From: Curvularia sp. ZM96
Taxonomy: Eukaryota; Ascomycota; Dothideomycetes; Pleosporales; Pleosporaceae
Reading direction: 5' to 3'
Length of the DNA stretch: 64,000 nt
NCBI GenBank assembly: GCA_022457065.1
Contig: JAJGBQ010000001.1
Span: forward strand, 1,922,001 to 1,986,000
The notes under the pieces were generated by a model that searched no databases, was not told the DNA's origin, and saw only the letters and a list, made by a program, of their open reading frames with translations. This document shows positions 11,017 through 23,831 of this stretch, in pieces (position 1 is the first letter of the stretch; each line of letters starts with the position of its first letter). Both the position numbers and the translations under genes were made by a program.

Positions 11017-14000
11017 TCATGTCTCAATACCTTCCTCAATTGTCGCGTGTCCGTTCATTCCGCCGTTCATGCCCATGCCGCCAGTCAGGGCATGCATGGC
11101 ATCGTCGTTCGATTGGCCTGCTGGCATGTCATCGTCAAACTCGAGCTTCTCCTGCTGTGCAATGGCTTGTTGTGAGACAATCTCAGCGAGGCGCTTGAGA
11201 CGTGGTGTTTGCAGCCCTGCGAACGTGTTAGCTATGATTAGGTAATAGAGATGAGGAGAGAGAACGAGAACTTGACTGACATGATGGTGTGTATGTTTCC
11301 AAGGCGGTAATGACTCGGGGCTCCGCAATCTCGTAGGGGCCGCTGTCCTCCATGTCGACTGCGGTAAGCAGCAGAACATCGCTCTTCTCCGTCACGCGGG
11401 ATGCGACGGCCTTCATGATTTCGCCGTTGATGGGCTGCTCGTAGTCGGCGACAAGGTACTGGTTCAGCAGTTTCTGAATCTGGTTGGGACTCAGCATCCA
11501 GCAAATGTCCTGGATAATCTCGATATCGTTCAGAGTCGCCTTCTTCAGTTGAAGCAGCTTGGTAGCTTGCATCAAGTGCTCAAGCTGCAGGGTGCCCTCA
11601 GGCATGTCATGAGACTTGCACCACTCTTCGATACGCGTGATGTTGTAATTGATCTGAAGACCACGCTTCCAGGAGAGGAAGTTGCGGCGCATCAGCAGGT
11701 CGTTGAAAGCAGTGACACCAACCAACCTCAGCAGCTCGGTGACGCACTGGGTGATGATGGAGTCCTCGAGGTAGTATGCCTTCATGGCCTTGTACACACT
11801 GTTGAGCAGGGTGAGGAGGTTGTCCATGCTGTAGGCAGGAGTGTTGCTGCCCTGGAGCAGCTTGCCGAGGAAACGGTTGCTCTCGTTGGTAACGAAGCCA
11901 GGCAGTGACTGCGATTCGATGATGGCGGGAATGATCATCTTGTGCAGCTTCTTCTTAAGCACCTTCATCCAGGTGTGGTAAATGTTGAACTCCAGACTCT
12001 CCAGATCGTGCTTGACAATCTCCAGTAGTCGGTCGTACTCGTAGTTGTCTGTCTTTTGTTGCTCATACCAATCCTCGGCGAGGAAGACGAACGACAACAT
12101 CTCGTGGACGTTGGAGAGCCAGAAGGCACCTGGGTTGATGGCGTCCTCAGCATCGTGTTGCATGACCTCTTGCTGGATCGACTGCATGACGTTGGCAAGG
12201 AAGCGCTCAGACTCCTTGACGAAGCCATTGTTCCACATCTCCGAAGTAACGAGGTTGATGAGGTAAGCAGGGAAGAGGACTTCCTTGTCGGTAGGGGGAG
12301 GTGTGGTGGTAGGCGAAGGAATCTTCAAGTTCTTGATGAGGCCAAGAGTGACCTCGTCGTTGAGCATGTCCTCCTCGGCAAGGATGTTCTCAAGCTCCAT
12401 CTCGACATTGTCAAGCTGGGCAAAGGTTGAGCCTGAGAGGTTCTGCCTGTGAATAGTAGAGCCAGGGGCCATCGAGACAGGGCGAGGGTTGTACTGCTCG
12501 CTGAAGCGGTTGATGTCGCGAGTGTCGGGTCCAGCGCTGCGCCTCTTGGGCTTCTTCGACGAGACGAGCTTGATCAAGCTGCTGGGTGCGATGCTGGTAG
12601 TGTGGCCATTGAGTTCGCCGTTGATTGGACCAGAGCGCTTCATCAACTCGACCTGCTCCTGGAGCTCGGCAAGTTGCTGGCGGAGTGACATCTTCTCTGT
12701 CTCGGTAACGTTGCTCCTCCTCTTTGACTGTTCGAGGTCCTCGGTAGTCCTCTTCAGCGAAGCACGGAGTTCCTTTTCCTCTTCCTGCAAGTGTCGCATC
12801 TTGGCAGTGCTCTCCTCGTAGCTGGCTTGCAGCTTCTTGTACTCGTCCTCCATCTGGCTCAGCTTGGCGGCGGTGATACCAGCCTGGTTGGCTTCGGCTT
12901 GGAGCTCCTTCTGGCGGTTCTCGAGTGTTCGGCTGCGCTCCTTGTATGACTTGATCTGGCTCTCGTAGTTCTCGACCTGCGACTTGAGCGACTTGTTCTG
13001 CTCCCTCATCGTACCCAAATTCTGGGTGAGCTCGACGACCTTGTTTTCCAGCTTGTAAGAAATGTTCTTGAGATCGCGAGATTCGGCGCGCAAGACCTTG
13101 TACTCCCTGCGGGCCTTTCGTCCTCGGAAGAGCTTCTGGACAATAATGATTTGCTTGATCTGCTTCTTGTAGGCGCGGATGTAGCGCTGCTTGCGCCAGT
13201 TTCGCTGAATCATGCGAGCAGCATCTCCAAGCCTCTTGTCCAAGATGTTCTTGCGGAGAAGGTATCCCTTGGCGGCAGCCTCGAACTTGATGACCGAGTT
13301 CCTGACAATGAGGAAGCGCTTGCGGTCCTTGCTGCCCCTCCAGACTCTTTGGATGGTGGTCGCAGCCTTGACCTGGCGCGCCTCTTCGGCTCGTTCCCTG
13401 GTCATGTAGCCCCTAGCCAACGACTGTACCGAAATGACGGCCTCGCGCATTTCGAGATAGACGCGACGGTAGTACTTGGCACGGAGGTTCTTTTGGATCA
13501 TAATGGCCGCGTCGTTGAGCCTGGCGGTACGCAGGTTCTCGAGGAATGCAAGCATACCAGCGCGGAAAAAGATCTTGGTGAGACCCATCTGGTACTTGTC
13601 GGTACCGTCGTTCTTGCCGGTACCCAAAGCCTTCTTCAAAATAGCCGTGGCCATGTTGCGGATTTCAGGTGTCCATTCAGACGACCTGACCAACATGTAG
13701 TAACGAAGAGCGAATTCCTCGTACGTCCATCGGGTAGGGTAACCGGCGCAACTGATTCTGACGGTTTCGAGGACACCGCAAGCACGCAATTGACTGAGAA
13801 CCATAGGTCCATCAAACTGCCAAGCAGCCTTGGCCTCGTTAGGCTTGATACAACGAATGTAGTGAACGTCGGTCGAGTTGATCGTCTGCATGAGCTCGAT
13901 GAGCGAGGACTTGAAGATACCACCAAGCGTTGGCTTGCGGTTGGTAGCGACCCTACGTCCGGCCGAGACTGCAGCACCTGGTTTGGCAGAGGCAGTGTTG

Positions 14001-16101
14001 GCCGTCTCTTTTTCTCGAATTGAGGCAGCGGTATCCAAGACTTCGATCAAGAACTTGTTGCTGGAGGCCTTGAGCACTTCCATGTGCTCGTCGGGCACGG
14101 TATCTCTGTTCTTCTCAATGAAACCATCAGACTCATAGGTGACGTCCACGGCGTAATGGCAGACAGTAAATGCCGACTTTCCGAATCGAGGCTTCTTGTA
14201 GAACTTGTGCTTGTCTCCCGAGTAGTTGTGGTGGAGCTTGGTGACGAACTGCTCATCGGAACCCATGGGCAACCTAGACTCTTCGTCGAGAAGAGACAGG
14301 ATACCGAGCTTGCCCTCAATCAGGTCGATACATGGCTGGTTGTCAGCGAAGTCGATAAAAGTCCAGTCGATCTTTTCGCGCATGTACTCCTCCTGCTCGA
14401 GCTTGAAGACGTGTGCGTTGAATTCTTGTTGCAATTTCTCGTTGGCATAGTTGATACAGAACTGCTCGAAAGAGTTCTTTGCAAAGTGCTCGAAACCGTA
14501 AATATCCAAGACACCAATAAAGGTGTGAGCGGATGAGATGACCTCTTCTGTGGCAAGACTCTCGTTTGTTCGCTCAACGAGCCAGTCAAACAAACTCGAG
14601 TAGATGAACTTAGCCACGGAGTCTCGCACCACGATAGCTTGCTGCTGTGTCAGGTTGGAGACAATCTTCTCTCCTCTTGTGATGAGCTGCTTCTTTACGA
14701 TCCACTTGGCAAAGGTGTTTGCGTCGATGCCCAGCAGCGAGCAAGCCTTGACAAGAGAAGGCTCTTCGGGCGAAAGATTCGAGTCTGTTCGTGTCGCGGT
14801 GATCTTGACGTCTCCCATGTGCAGCAGGGCAGCACACAGGCGCCAGATGCCGGACTGTGTTTCTGGCGAGACGCCGACCTTTGTCAGAGAGTCCTTGGTC
14901 GCCTTGAACTCAGCCACGTCGTCCATGCCCTCAATGACGGGAGCACTACCTTGGTTGAGGTAGTTGAACTCCTCAACCGACTTCAACGAGAGCTCCTCGC
15001 GCTCCGCGTCAGTCGCACCTGCTACCAGCTGGTAGAAGACGTGGTAGTTACGCTCCTTGAGCGGCTGGAACACCAATCTCGAGCGCTCGAGCAAGTATGT
15101 CCTGATCTTAGCACCAATAATGTCCGTCTGCTTGTTGAACATGATTTCAATGTATTTACCGAAACGTGACGAGTTGTCGTTTCGGGTTGTTTTGGCGTTA
15201 CCAAAAGCTTCCATGATAGGATTGGTCGCGAGAATCTGCTCTTCCGTCTCACTCATGGAGTCGGACTTGCCTCTCCGCTTGCCCGGGTTATCTGGGGACT
15301 CTCGTGTGGCAAAATATCGCATGATGTATTTGGCGCTGACAGTCTTTCCGGCTCCAGACTCTCCAGAGACGACAATGGTCTGGTTCTTCTGGTCTCGCAA
15401 CATGTCGCTGTGACATGTTAGCCCACTGCTGGGTAGGAACTGGGGGAATGGAAAGGGGAATCCTTACGCAAAAGCCTCTTCAGCAATAGCGAACAGATGT
15501 GGGGCGCCATAGGATCGCTGCTTGCCGGCGTAGACCTGTACCATGCCAGGGACATAGAGAGAGTCGACGCGGGCGAAGGGATTTGTTGCAATCAGGACGA
15601 TACCCGAATATGTGTAAATCTCCTTTTGCAGGTACCGGAGCTTGATGGCCTGAAGGACTGCATATTGGTCAGTATGGGCAGCGGAGGTGACCGTGTGGAT
15701 GCAGGGAAAGCCGTACCAGCAGGCTCGTTGAGATGGGACAGGTTGGTCAGATCGTCGCTAGCCTCGAGCATGGCGGGGTTCATCAGGGGCGGGAGATTGG
15801 GGTCATTGCCTGTCTGGATGGCGTCGAGGGTCGTCTCGACCTTCTTGGTCTGGAAAGCACATGGTCAGCATCCTCGAATTGCGCGGGCACGGCGGGGCGG
15901 GCGGGCAGGCAGGCAGCCGGCCAAGGGCGTTTGTATGTTTGTGTATGTATGTGTGTGTGGGCGTACCTCGCCATTTTCCAGCGTAAAGACCAGCGTCACC
16001 TTGTCCCCCGCAATCTGCTTGTCCGTCACCTCGGAGGCGACCCAGCCCTCGGTGGTGTCGGGCTGCCACGCGCGGGTGCCGATGTCGTAGATGTGAGCCA
16101 T
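11017..16101 (-). CDS. MYO2: Class V myosin heavy chain
   Basis: This actin motor carries secretory vesicles and organelles to the hyphal tip. Five exons (16101-15967, 15849-15717, 15657-15468, 15407-11281, 11216-11017) encode 1594 residues. The order is an SH3-like N-terminus, then the motor with P-loop GESGAGKT at about residues 168-175. Switch I region NDNSSRFGKYIEI follows, then switch II/relay DIYGFEHFAKNSFEQFCIN and actin-contact sequence IKPNEAKAAWQFDGP. About six IQ motifs come next (for example IQKNLRAKYYRR, IQRVWRG, VQKLFRGRKARR), then a coiled coil of roughly 200 residues. The C-terminal DIL cargo-binding domain includes FWLSNVHEMLSF and NYNITRIEEWCKS. A Gly/Met-rich tail ends the protein. 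The last intron uses a GTCAGT donor, the least standard in the gene. Fungal genomes usually carry one such gene, so MYO2/MYO5-type is the natural call. Confidence 0.96.
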
Positions 16102-17460
16102 GGTGGGCGGTCGCGGGCGTGGATGGGAGCGTGGAGTGTCCCCTCCAAATGGCGGTGCGGAATATCGTCAGGGTCCAGAAGCGGCGCCCTGAAGGAGGGG
16201 AGGGGGGGCGGAATGCTCAACGCTCAGCTCGCTATGTCGGTGCGGCCGCTGGCTTGGGCGTCTCTCTGTTGCTCGTCGGGGTGGGAGTCAGCGGTGGATG
16301 GCGCTGCAGGTCACCAGATTTGCGGCATGGCCAGGAGGAGAGGAGAAAGGCAATGGGTGCGGTCGGAAACATGCGAACACCTGCCAGCACTTGATTCGAC
16401 TTTGTCTTGGTTGCGCTAAACGGCCTCTCACCGCCAGCACGCCGCTTAGGGCACGGACCACGCCAGGGGCCCAAGCCAACCACCGCCAGACAGCCGTCTC
16501 ACAATATGCACCTCCTCGACGCTGCATGCGAATAAGCCTCACTTGTGCTGGATGCCCGCACCCGTGGGTCGCCCCGGCCTCGCGGCCAATGTAGTGTCCT
16601 CTGCGTACCGGTACCTCGACAGCTTCTCGCCGCCACCACCACCACCGCGTCTTCAAACACGAGCCTGGGACGCCTCTCCTGGCCCGGTGCCATGCCATTC
16701 GTTCCCCACTCCACTCATCCAACCCGACCGTCCTCCCCACAGTCGCGCCCATGCCCTTCCCTGCCTGGCAGACGTGTCGTGCATGGCAGCACCGCGGGCC
16801 CGTCCCAGCCCGTCTGCCTCCTGAAACGCCCTGTGTGCCTCGTTTCCATCCTCAGGTACACTGGACGATATGGCGGCACACTACACAGTATCGTGCCCGT
16901 CAGAGTTTGGTCGAGCAAGCAAAGCGTACCAGTCACACCCATCAGGCGTGTGCGTCATCTGACGTCGGGGCAGCACATGTACTGTACATCGGCTCCGCTA
17001 TCACGTGCCCCTATCCATCTCCTGTCACATCACCGGTCCAGTCACAACCATCCTTGTGCCGCCACAAACACAATATGCTTTTGCACAAGGACGCCTTGTT
17101 TCCATGCATGTTGCCCAGCTGCTCGTCGTTTCATAACTCATACATTCCCTTTTTATGTGCTTTCTAACAATGGCCTATAACCCCGGCACTCGCTTACACT
17201 AATGACATGACAGTACTGAACTAGGAGAACGGACAAAGCAGATACATGGCTTTTGATTTTCCGCACCAAACGTTGAAGTTTTATAGAGTAATCCACTCCA
17301 GTGTCTCTCTTTTCTCTGCAACATGAGAAAAACAGATGGGTTGAAGGAAGGCTAACACCAAGAGACATACCGGGAGGCGGGAAGCCCACTTCCCAACCAC
17401 TGTTTCTTGCTTTCCCCACAATGCTGCACCCGGGCTGATTTCCGCCGTAGTGTGGGTTCC
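16102..17460. other. Intergenic: myosin promoter and PGDH 3' flank
   Basis: This region is 1.36 kb and GC-rich next to the myosin start, with GCGCCCTGAAGG near 16184. A plus-strand open frame at 16545-17180 has no good ATG and a Cys/Pro/Arg-rich product without domains. I find no gene. Confidence 0.55.
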
Positions 17461-18991
17461 CTAGTACAAGACCCTCGTACGGATACACGCTGTGACAAAA
17501 CCAGTTAGCTACAATTTCACACAAACACATGTACGGGAAGAATAGAGTGAACCAAAACTTACACGACAACTCCTCTAGGCTCGTAAAAATGTCCTTGATC
17601 TCCGTCTCCTTGACCTCGCTGATATCCGCCATGAGATAGGCAACGTCGCCTCTCGAGTCGGACATTTGCTTCTCAATGTTGTGGTGGAGCAGGATGCCGT
17701 TGACCTGCCTCAGCACACCAGGCACGTTCTTGTGAATGTAAATGACACGCATGCAGTCCGGCTGGTCGAGCGTCAGGCTTCGGAGATTGACTTCGGGCAT
17801 GTTGACGGCACCGAGCGTCGTGCCTTCGTTCACATAGCGCACCAGTGCTGTGCTGACCTCGACTCCGATAGCGCACTGGGCCTCCTCGGTACTACCGCCA
17901 ATGTGCGGTGTGAGGATAATGTTCTTGAGACCCACTAGATCCTTTGTCCACGTATTCAGCTCGTTGCTAAAATAGTCGCCATTGCCTGCAGGTTCGTTGG
18001 GGAACACGTCAATGGCGGCTCCCGCCAGCTTGCCCGAGCGGCTGGCTTCAATCAGGGCCGGGATGTCGACGACCGTACCGCGCGCGTTGTTGATGAGGTA
18101 GCTGCCGTCCTTCATCTTTGCAAACTGCTCTTTGCCAATCAGGTTCTTGGTCTCGGGCGTCGCAGGAACGTGCAGAGAGACAAAGTCGGCTTGTGCCAAA
18201 AGATCGTCGAGAGACGGTACCTGTCGCGCTGTGCCCAGGCCCATAGTGGTCAGGACATCGTAGTAGATGACATCCATGCCCATGGACTCAGCCAGCACAC
18301 TCAGCTGCGAACCAATGTGTCCGTATCCGACAATACCCAGTGTCTTGCCACGAATCTCCCAGCATCCCTTGCTGACCTTGTTCCAAGTACCGTTGTGAAG
18401 TTCCATGGAGCGGTCCGCAAGCTGGCGGGCGAGCGCAATGATTTCTGAGATGACGAGTTCAGCGACGGAGCGCGAGTTGCTGAAGGGCGAGTTGAAGACG
18501 GCGATACCACGAGTGGCAGCCGTCTGGAGATCGACCTGGTTGGTTCCAATGCAGAAGCAGCCGATGACAATGAGGTTCTTCGCCTCCTCCAGCACCTTCT
18601 TGGTGAGCTTCGTCTTGGAGCGAATGCCGATGACATGTACATCGCGAATCTTCTCAATCAGCTCATCTTCTCCCAAGCTGGCCTTGATGGCCTCGACCTG
18701 GTAGCCCTGGCCCCTCAGGATATCAATACCAGCCTCGTTGACATTCTCCAGCAGCAAGACCTTGATGTCCTTGGTATCAAAAGGCTTCAGCTGTTTCGCC
18801 AGCTGCTGCGCATGTGAGGTGCCAGGTTGGGTGGGGACGCGGCCATCTCTCGAGTTGGCAGACGGTGGTTGCCTGAATGTCGAAGGCGGGCTGTGGAAGG
18901 AGAGGTTTGGGCTGGTGCTAAGGTTGAGGCTGTTGGACACACTGCGTGCAAGCGTGTTGGCGCTGCCGGCGATATCTTGGGCGGGTGTCAT
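17461..18991 (-). CDS. SER3: D-3-phosphoglycerate dehydrogenase (serine biosynthesis)
   Basis: This enzyme oxidises 3-phosphoglycerate to 3-phosphohydroxypyruvate with NAD, the first step of serine synthesis in the cytosol. Exons 18991-17563 and 17489-17461 encode 485 residues; the last exon adds only nine codons and a stop (CIRTRVLY end). A Ser/Pro/Thr-rich extension of about 60 residues precedes the catalytic core, as in other filamentous fungi. The NAD-binding motif is GIVGYGHIGSQL. Catalytic signatures are NNARGTVVDI (Arg), the FPNEP segment (Glu) and LTPHIGGSTEEAQ (His). The C-terminal ACT domain (VPGVLRQVNGILLHHNIE) is the usual site for serine feedback. The intron before the tiny last exon has a CTAAC branch site. 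Reading through it would extend the protein to 17153 with a non-conserved tail. Confidence 0.96.
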
Positions 18992-19663
18992 GGTGGGTGC
19001 GCGCGCGGAGGTGATTGCGGAGGTTGCTCGGAGGAGAGGCGGGGGATGCTACAACTCGAAAAGGTTGCGCGATCCGGAGGCTCACAAACTCTGGGCTATA
19101 AATACTGGGAGGGTCCCTGCTAAGAGAAAACGTGTTAAACTGTTGAGTAACCAGAAATCACGGGCGAATTGCAAAACGTGGTTCCAAACGGATGCGAGAT
19201 TTAATGGAAGAGTGGTAGTGTCGGCGACTGTAAGTAACAACAGATGCAAAGAAGACACTTTCCACTTTTTAGCTGTATGCACCAGCTGAATAAAATGGCT
19301 TGAGCCTGGTATGACACCTATACTTTGACTCAGTCGGCGTCTGACGCGACGCTTCTCAAAAATTTCTCAATTCGCCGATGATGCCATTCCGCTCTAGCCT
19401 GTACCCCACTACCAGTCACTATGCGTCCTCCGCTGTCGGAAGTCTAGATCTCACGTGTAGACTCCGGCCCAGGGAGCACGCCACAAAACATCACTCATCA
19501 CATAGTACTCAGTCATGCACATAGTTTTGCGACATGAAACGTCGTCACATTCATTATCTATTCACCTGCTAGCACCTCTGCATAAGAAGACTGCCAGGAC
19601 CAATCAATACATCGAACAACTGTGTATTCGATTCCATCCTGAATAATGGTCAACAAGAGGCCT
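18992..19663. other. Intergenic: PGDH promoter and G6PD 3' flank
   Basis: The gap is 670 bp. I see no reading frame with coding character and no RNA gene. Confidence 0.6.
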
Positions 19664-21758
19664 CTACAACTTCTGCTCGTTCATGGGCCATTGGTATCCT
19701 GTAATTGCGTTAGTCGTCTGCTCCTAGTACATGACAAGATTGACTTCTTACCTGCTGCGTCGCTGAACTTGTATCCGTAAGAAGAAGTAAAGTCATCCAA
19801 GACGGCAGGGCCACGAGAGCCTAGGGCATGGTTAGTAATCTGTTTGACTTGCGTAACTTGCACCACATACCGTATGGGTACTCCATAGGAATAATCTCCT
19901 TGTTGTCGTCTAGGTAGTGAAGCAGAGGAGTAAAGATCCTCCAGCTGGCATCGAGCTCATCGTCACGGACAAAGTTGGAGTGGTCGCCCTTGAGCGCGTC
20001 GAGAATGAGCGACTCGTATGCCTCTGGAATCTTCAGGTCGGAGAATCGCCGCCTGTAGGTGAGATCAAGCTCTGTGACGACCGTCTGCATGCTGAGACCG
20101 GGCAGCTTCGAGTTCATCTTGATGTAGACACTCTCGTTCGGCTGGACTCGGATGACAAGCTCGTTACGGGGAATGTCCTTGAAGATACCCGAAGTAACAT
20201 CCTTGAACTGGATGCGCACCTCGGTCTTTTGCTCGTTCAGGGCCTTTCCGGCCTTGAGGATGAAAGGCACGCCATCCCACCTCTCGTTCTTGATGTAGGC
20301 GACCATGGAGGCGAAAGTGGGGCATCGCGAGTCCTTGGGCACTGTGTCGTCCTCCTTGTAGCCGGGCTTTGTGCCATCCAGCGACTTTCCGTATTGTCCG
20401 ATGATGACGTTCTTGGGCTCGATCGAAGGCATGCCGCGGAGGACACGCACCTTCTCGTCACGAATGTCTTCAGCTGAGAAGGAGATGGGTCGCTCCATAG
20501 CCAGGAGAGTCAGCACTTGCAGCAAGTCTGCAATTGTCAGTTGCTTGTTATCCCTTTTGAGCTCACGCTTAGTCACTCACGGTTCTGCATGACATCACGG
20601 ATGATGCCGAACTCGTCAAAGTAACCTCCTCGACCCTCAGTTCCGAAGGGCTCCTTGAAGGTAATCTGTGCTCGTCAGTATCTCCATCTGCTGCTGGATC
20701 CAGCTTTCCGTACCTGAACGTTGTCGATGTGGTTCCTGTTCCAGGTTGCGCCAAAGAACTCGTTACCAAATCGGAGAATGAGGATGTTCTTGACCATCTC
20801 CTTGCCCAGGTAGTGGTCAATGCGGTACAGCTCGTCCTCAGACCAGTCTGGGGCGAGTGCCTTTTGCAATTCGCGTGAACTTGGGAGGTCCTTGCCGAAC
20901 GGCTTCTCGACCTGTGGAATTGCAGTCAGCGGCATGAAACCAGATTAATACGGGCATGTAGCCTACAATAACACGGGCAATGCCGCTCTTGGGGTAGCAG
21001 TTGCGCTTCAGGTGCTGGGAAACTGTGATGAAGACACTAGGAGGGAGAGCCATGTAGAAGACGCGGTTGGTCTCCTTGCGGCCCTTCTCGATTTCCTGCA
21101 TGTGCTTCTCGAGCTGGATAAACGAGTCGTCCTGGTCGTACTGGCCCGAGACGTAGGTGCAGAAGTTGCAGAACTCGTCCAGCTGCTTCTCCAGATCCTT
21201 TGTGGGGGTCTTGATGTATGACTTGACACGCTTGAGGTACTCCTCGCGGTCCATCTTGGTGCGCGCATATCCGACAATGCTAATGTTCTTGGGGAGGAAG
21301 TTGTTTCGGTGCTGTATCGATGGTCAACGAGAGCGGAATTGAAGCTTGGTGTGTAACCTACAAGGCCGAAGAGAGCCGGGAACTGCACTGGTATTAGTCT
21401 GACGTCTGTTTTCGTTCAGCGTGAGCGGATACGTACGGTCTTCTTCTTGGCTAGATCACCAGAGGCGCCGAGAACAACAATGATGGTGTTGTCTTTGAGC
21501 TCCATGTTTCTGTGAGCGCGCGTGGGTTAGCGGGGTTGTTCGGAAAGTGTTGGGCAGATGTATGGGATTCGCGCGTCAAGCAGCCCCTCCGTTGAGGTCA
21601 ACAACACTGTTTCACAATTGAAAACAGTTGCCGGAGAAATTGGCGCGAAGCCAAGGGTAGTTCTTTGCAAACTACGGGCCATGGAACAAGGAGACGAGGG
21701 AAGCTGCATACCCGGCATTGGCCTCCTCGTGCTGAGGCTGGATCACTGTGTCGGCCAT
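19664..21758 (-). CDS. ZWF1: Glucose-6-phosphate 1-dehydrogenase
   Basis: This is the first enzyme of the oxidative pentose phosphate pathway. It oxidises glucose-6-phosphate to 6-phosphogluconolactone and makes NADPH. Nine exons (21758-21712, 21509-21437, 21382-21362, 21311-20967, 20911-20714, 20665-20581, 20527-19871, 19820-19752, 19698-19664) give 509 residues. The coenzyme motif GASGDLAKKK is at residues 30-39. The active-site segment RIDHYLGKE lies at the middle of exon 5. EPFGTEGRGGYFDEFGIIRD and NHLLQVL are strictly conserved stretches and confirm the splice joins. One exon is only 21 nt (seven codons). Intron 1, after codon 15, is the longest at 202 nt. The C-terminus YQWPMNEQKL is typical. 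This is the most intron-rich gene in the window. Confidence 0.97.
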
Positions 21759-23831
21759 TGCGAGATGGTGGTGCGGTGTGCAATCGCTCGGCGGGAGGCG
21801 CGGTCGCGAGAAAACAGCTCAATTAAGGGCTGTAAGGGACAGAAAAAGTCAAGGGGAACAGAGGATCGCGAGGGAAGAGGAAAAGCTATGGTAGGGCGTG
21901 ATGTGTGGAAGAAAAGCTCCAGAGACTGGTGGGGTTATCGGACGTGCTCTAGCGGTTTACGGGTCCTCGTGGTGGTGACGTTTAGCCCCAATTTGCCGCT
22001 CAAACGCCGGGGGATAAGGGAAGGATTGCACAAGAGACGAACCCGCTCAACTGCTCGAGTCTGTCTGACGTGGTTTTAAAAGGCCCAGCAGCCAGCAGCC
22101 AACAACGCGGGCTATTTTGCAACCATCACTAAGCCGCTGCATCTCGTGCAACGCACCTCCGCGACCACGCTACCACGCCAGCCATCGCCGGACAAGGCTG
22201 GACCAAACTCGGCGAGGCCTGCAATGGACAAGCCTACCATACCATGACCTTGCTGTCTCTCGGGCTTCCGTGACAGAGTGTGCAACACAACGTTCCCAGA
22301 CTTGCAGCCATCACAGTGCATCGACATGTCCGCACACGCCCTGCCTCCGGTGCTGGCCTGCTCGTCGCGCTATCGTCATACGGGCGACCTACCCCGCTAT
22401 TGCTATCAAGCAGAGCTGTCCGAGTCCTCCACCACTCAACACCACCACCGCCATCCCCTGCAGAGGCGCTTGGGACGTACGTTTGTACACAAACCAGCGC
22501 ACCGGCGCGTCTCGCTCGCCCAGCCATCTACTATTCACATCCTCATATTGCCCCGGCCCCTCTTTGAATAAGTCGGCGGGGCTGCATTGGTAAGCTAGTT
22601 GCCATGGTGGGGCAGCAGCTGTAATGCAACACGCCCGCCCAAACAGCGCCTCACCATGCCGCCGCCTTGACGCGAAGCCATTAGGAAGCCGAATCACCGC
22701 GTGGGACTTGCGCCGGCCGTGTTTGGTCATCACTTGCCCCTCGGGACAATGCTGTGATTTGTCTTCTTCCGGTCCGAATTTAGCCTCAATTGTCGCTATA
22801 CGCCGCGCTGCTTTCGCACTCAATACATCAGCCTTACACCCTGCTGGCGTGGGGGGCGAGCTCTCCAGACGCGCCCCTCGTCCTCATCCGGAAACTGGAC
22901 AGCTCGGGCGGGATGCTGAGCATGTCAGCCGGCGTGCACAATGAACGTGTACCAGGCTTCCCCTACGCAGCGTCATTGGCTATGCTTCGGATCAAATCTA
23001 GCACAATGCAAAGTCAGCATCCAGAGCTCCACTTCAACGTCACGCGCAAACCTAGGAGCCAAGGCGAAAGAGGAAAGACAACATGCATCTGCTGGTGATA
23101 TCGAGCATCCGTTAACGTGCCTGCCTCATGCTTACTTGTTGACGCCAATGAAAGCCTTTGCTCCGATGCGGATCGTATTCACCCGAGGGTCGCTTTGCAC
23201 ACCATGTTCGTCTTTCATAACTGATACCATCCAGCCCAGCATTCCGAATCCATATTCTGACTGAACATTTCTTCTTGCTTCGTATCCGGCATGCTTTCAT
23301 CACCATCTCCTTGTTGGTTTTCTATTCATCCAAGCCATTCTATCCCTCACTTGCAAAACCTTGGCCCAGTCCGTGAGGTTGAAGGAGCCGCCAGATACAA
23401 TATCAAGGACCGCTTGAGTGACCATTGGCACAGGAGGAAAACTTGCACGAAGAAGATTCTTGCTAGCCTTCCATTGGCAGAACGATCCTTCTGATATCTT
23501 TGGTTGATGGAGACAAGGTTTTGCATTGCAGCCTCGGACCTGGCGCTTTCAACCCTCCAGAAAAGTCGCCGAGATTCTGGATGATTTCTTTGATAGTGCG
23601 CCCATCATACCCAGATCTTGAGCGGAGAGACATGTCTTGAAGCTATACGTGCAGCTCTAGAATCTCGTAAGTCTTCTTGGTGTATAGGTTTTTACCAACT
23701 TCAGCAACCAGAAACTGCTACCCAACAGTTATCCAGCAGCTCCAAAGCAACCGGAAACTTCACGCAGACCATGCATGTTGGAATTTTCTTGGCCATTCAC
23801 CACCTAACTGTCAACTGACTTCGGTTGTCTA
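21759..23831. other. Gene-poor 2.1 kb region between ZWF1 and RhoGEF-like gene
   Basis: The region upstream of ZWF1 and downstream of the RhoGEF-like gene is unusually long for this window. Frames in it (for example 22117-22593 and 22941-23264) are short, mostly lack ATG, and show no domain or splice support. I see no tRNA, transposon end or repeat. It may hold long UTRs or an unrecognised non-coding transcript. Confidence 0.5.

Noticed and set aside
16545..17180. 211-codon plus-strand frame upstream of the myosin gene
   Set aside because: The first codon is CTG, the product is Cys/Pro/Arg-rich without domain, and no splice or context support was found.
17153..17562. Frame extension of PGDH beyond its last intron
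   Set aside because: Splicing at 17562/17490 gives the conserved C-terminus ending RTRVLY; the extension is intron and 3' UTR.
21759..23831. Search for a gene in the 2 kb gap
   Set aside because: Frames are short, lack ATG or conserved motifs, and candidate splice joins do not make a sensible protein.
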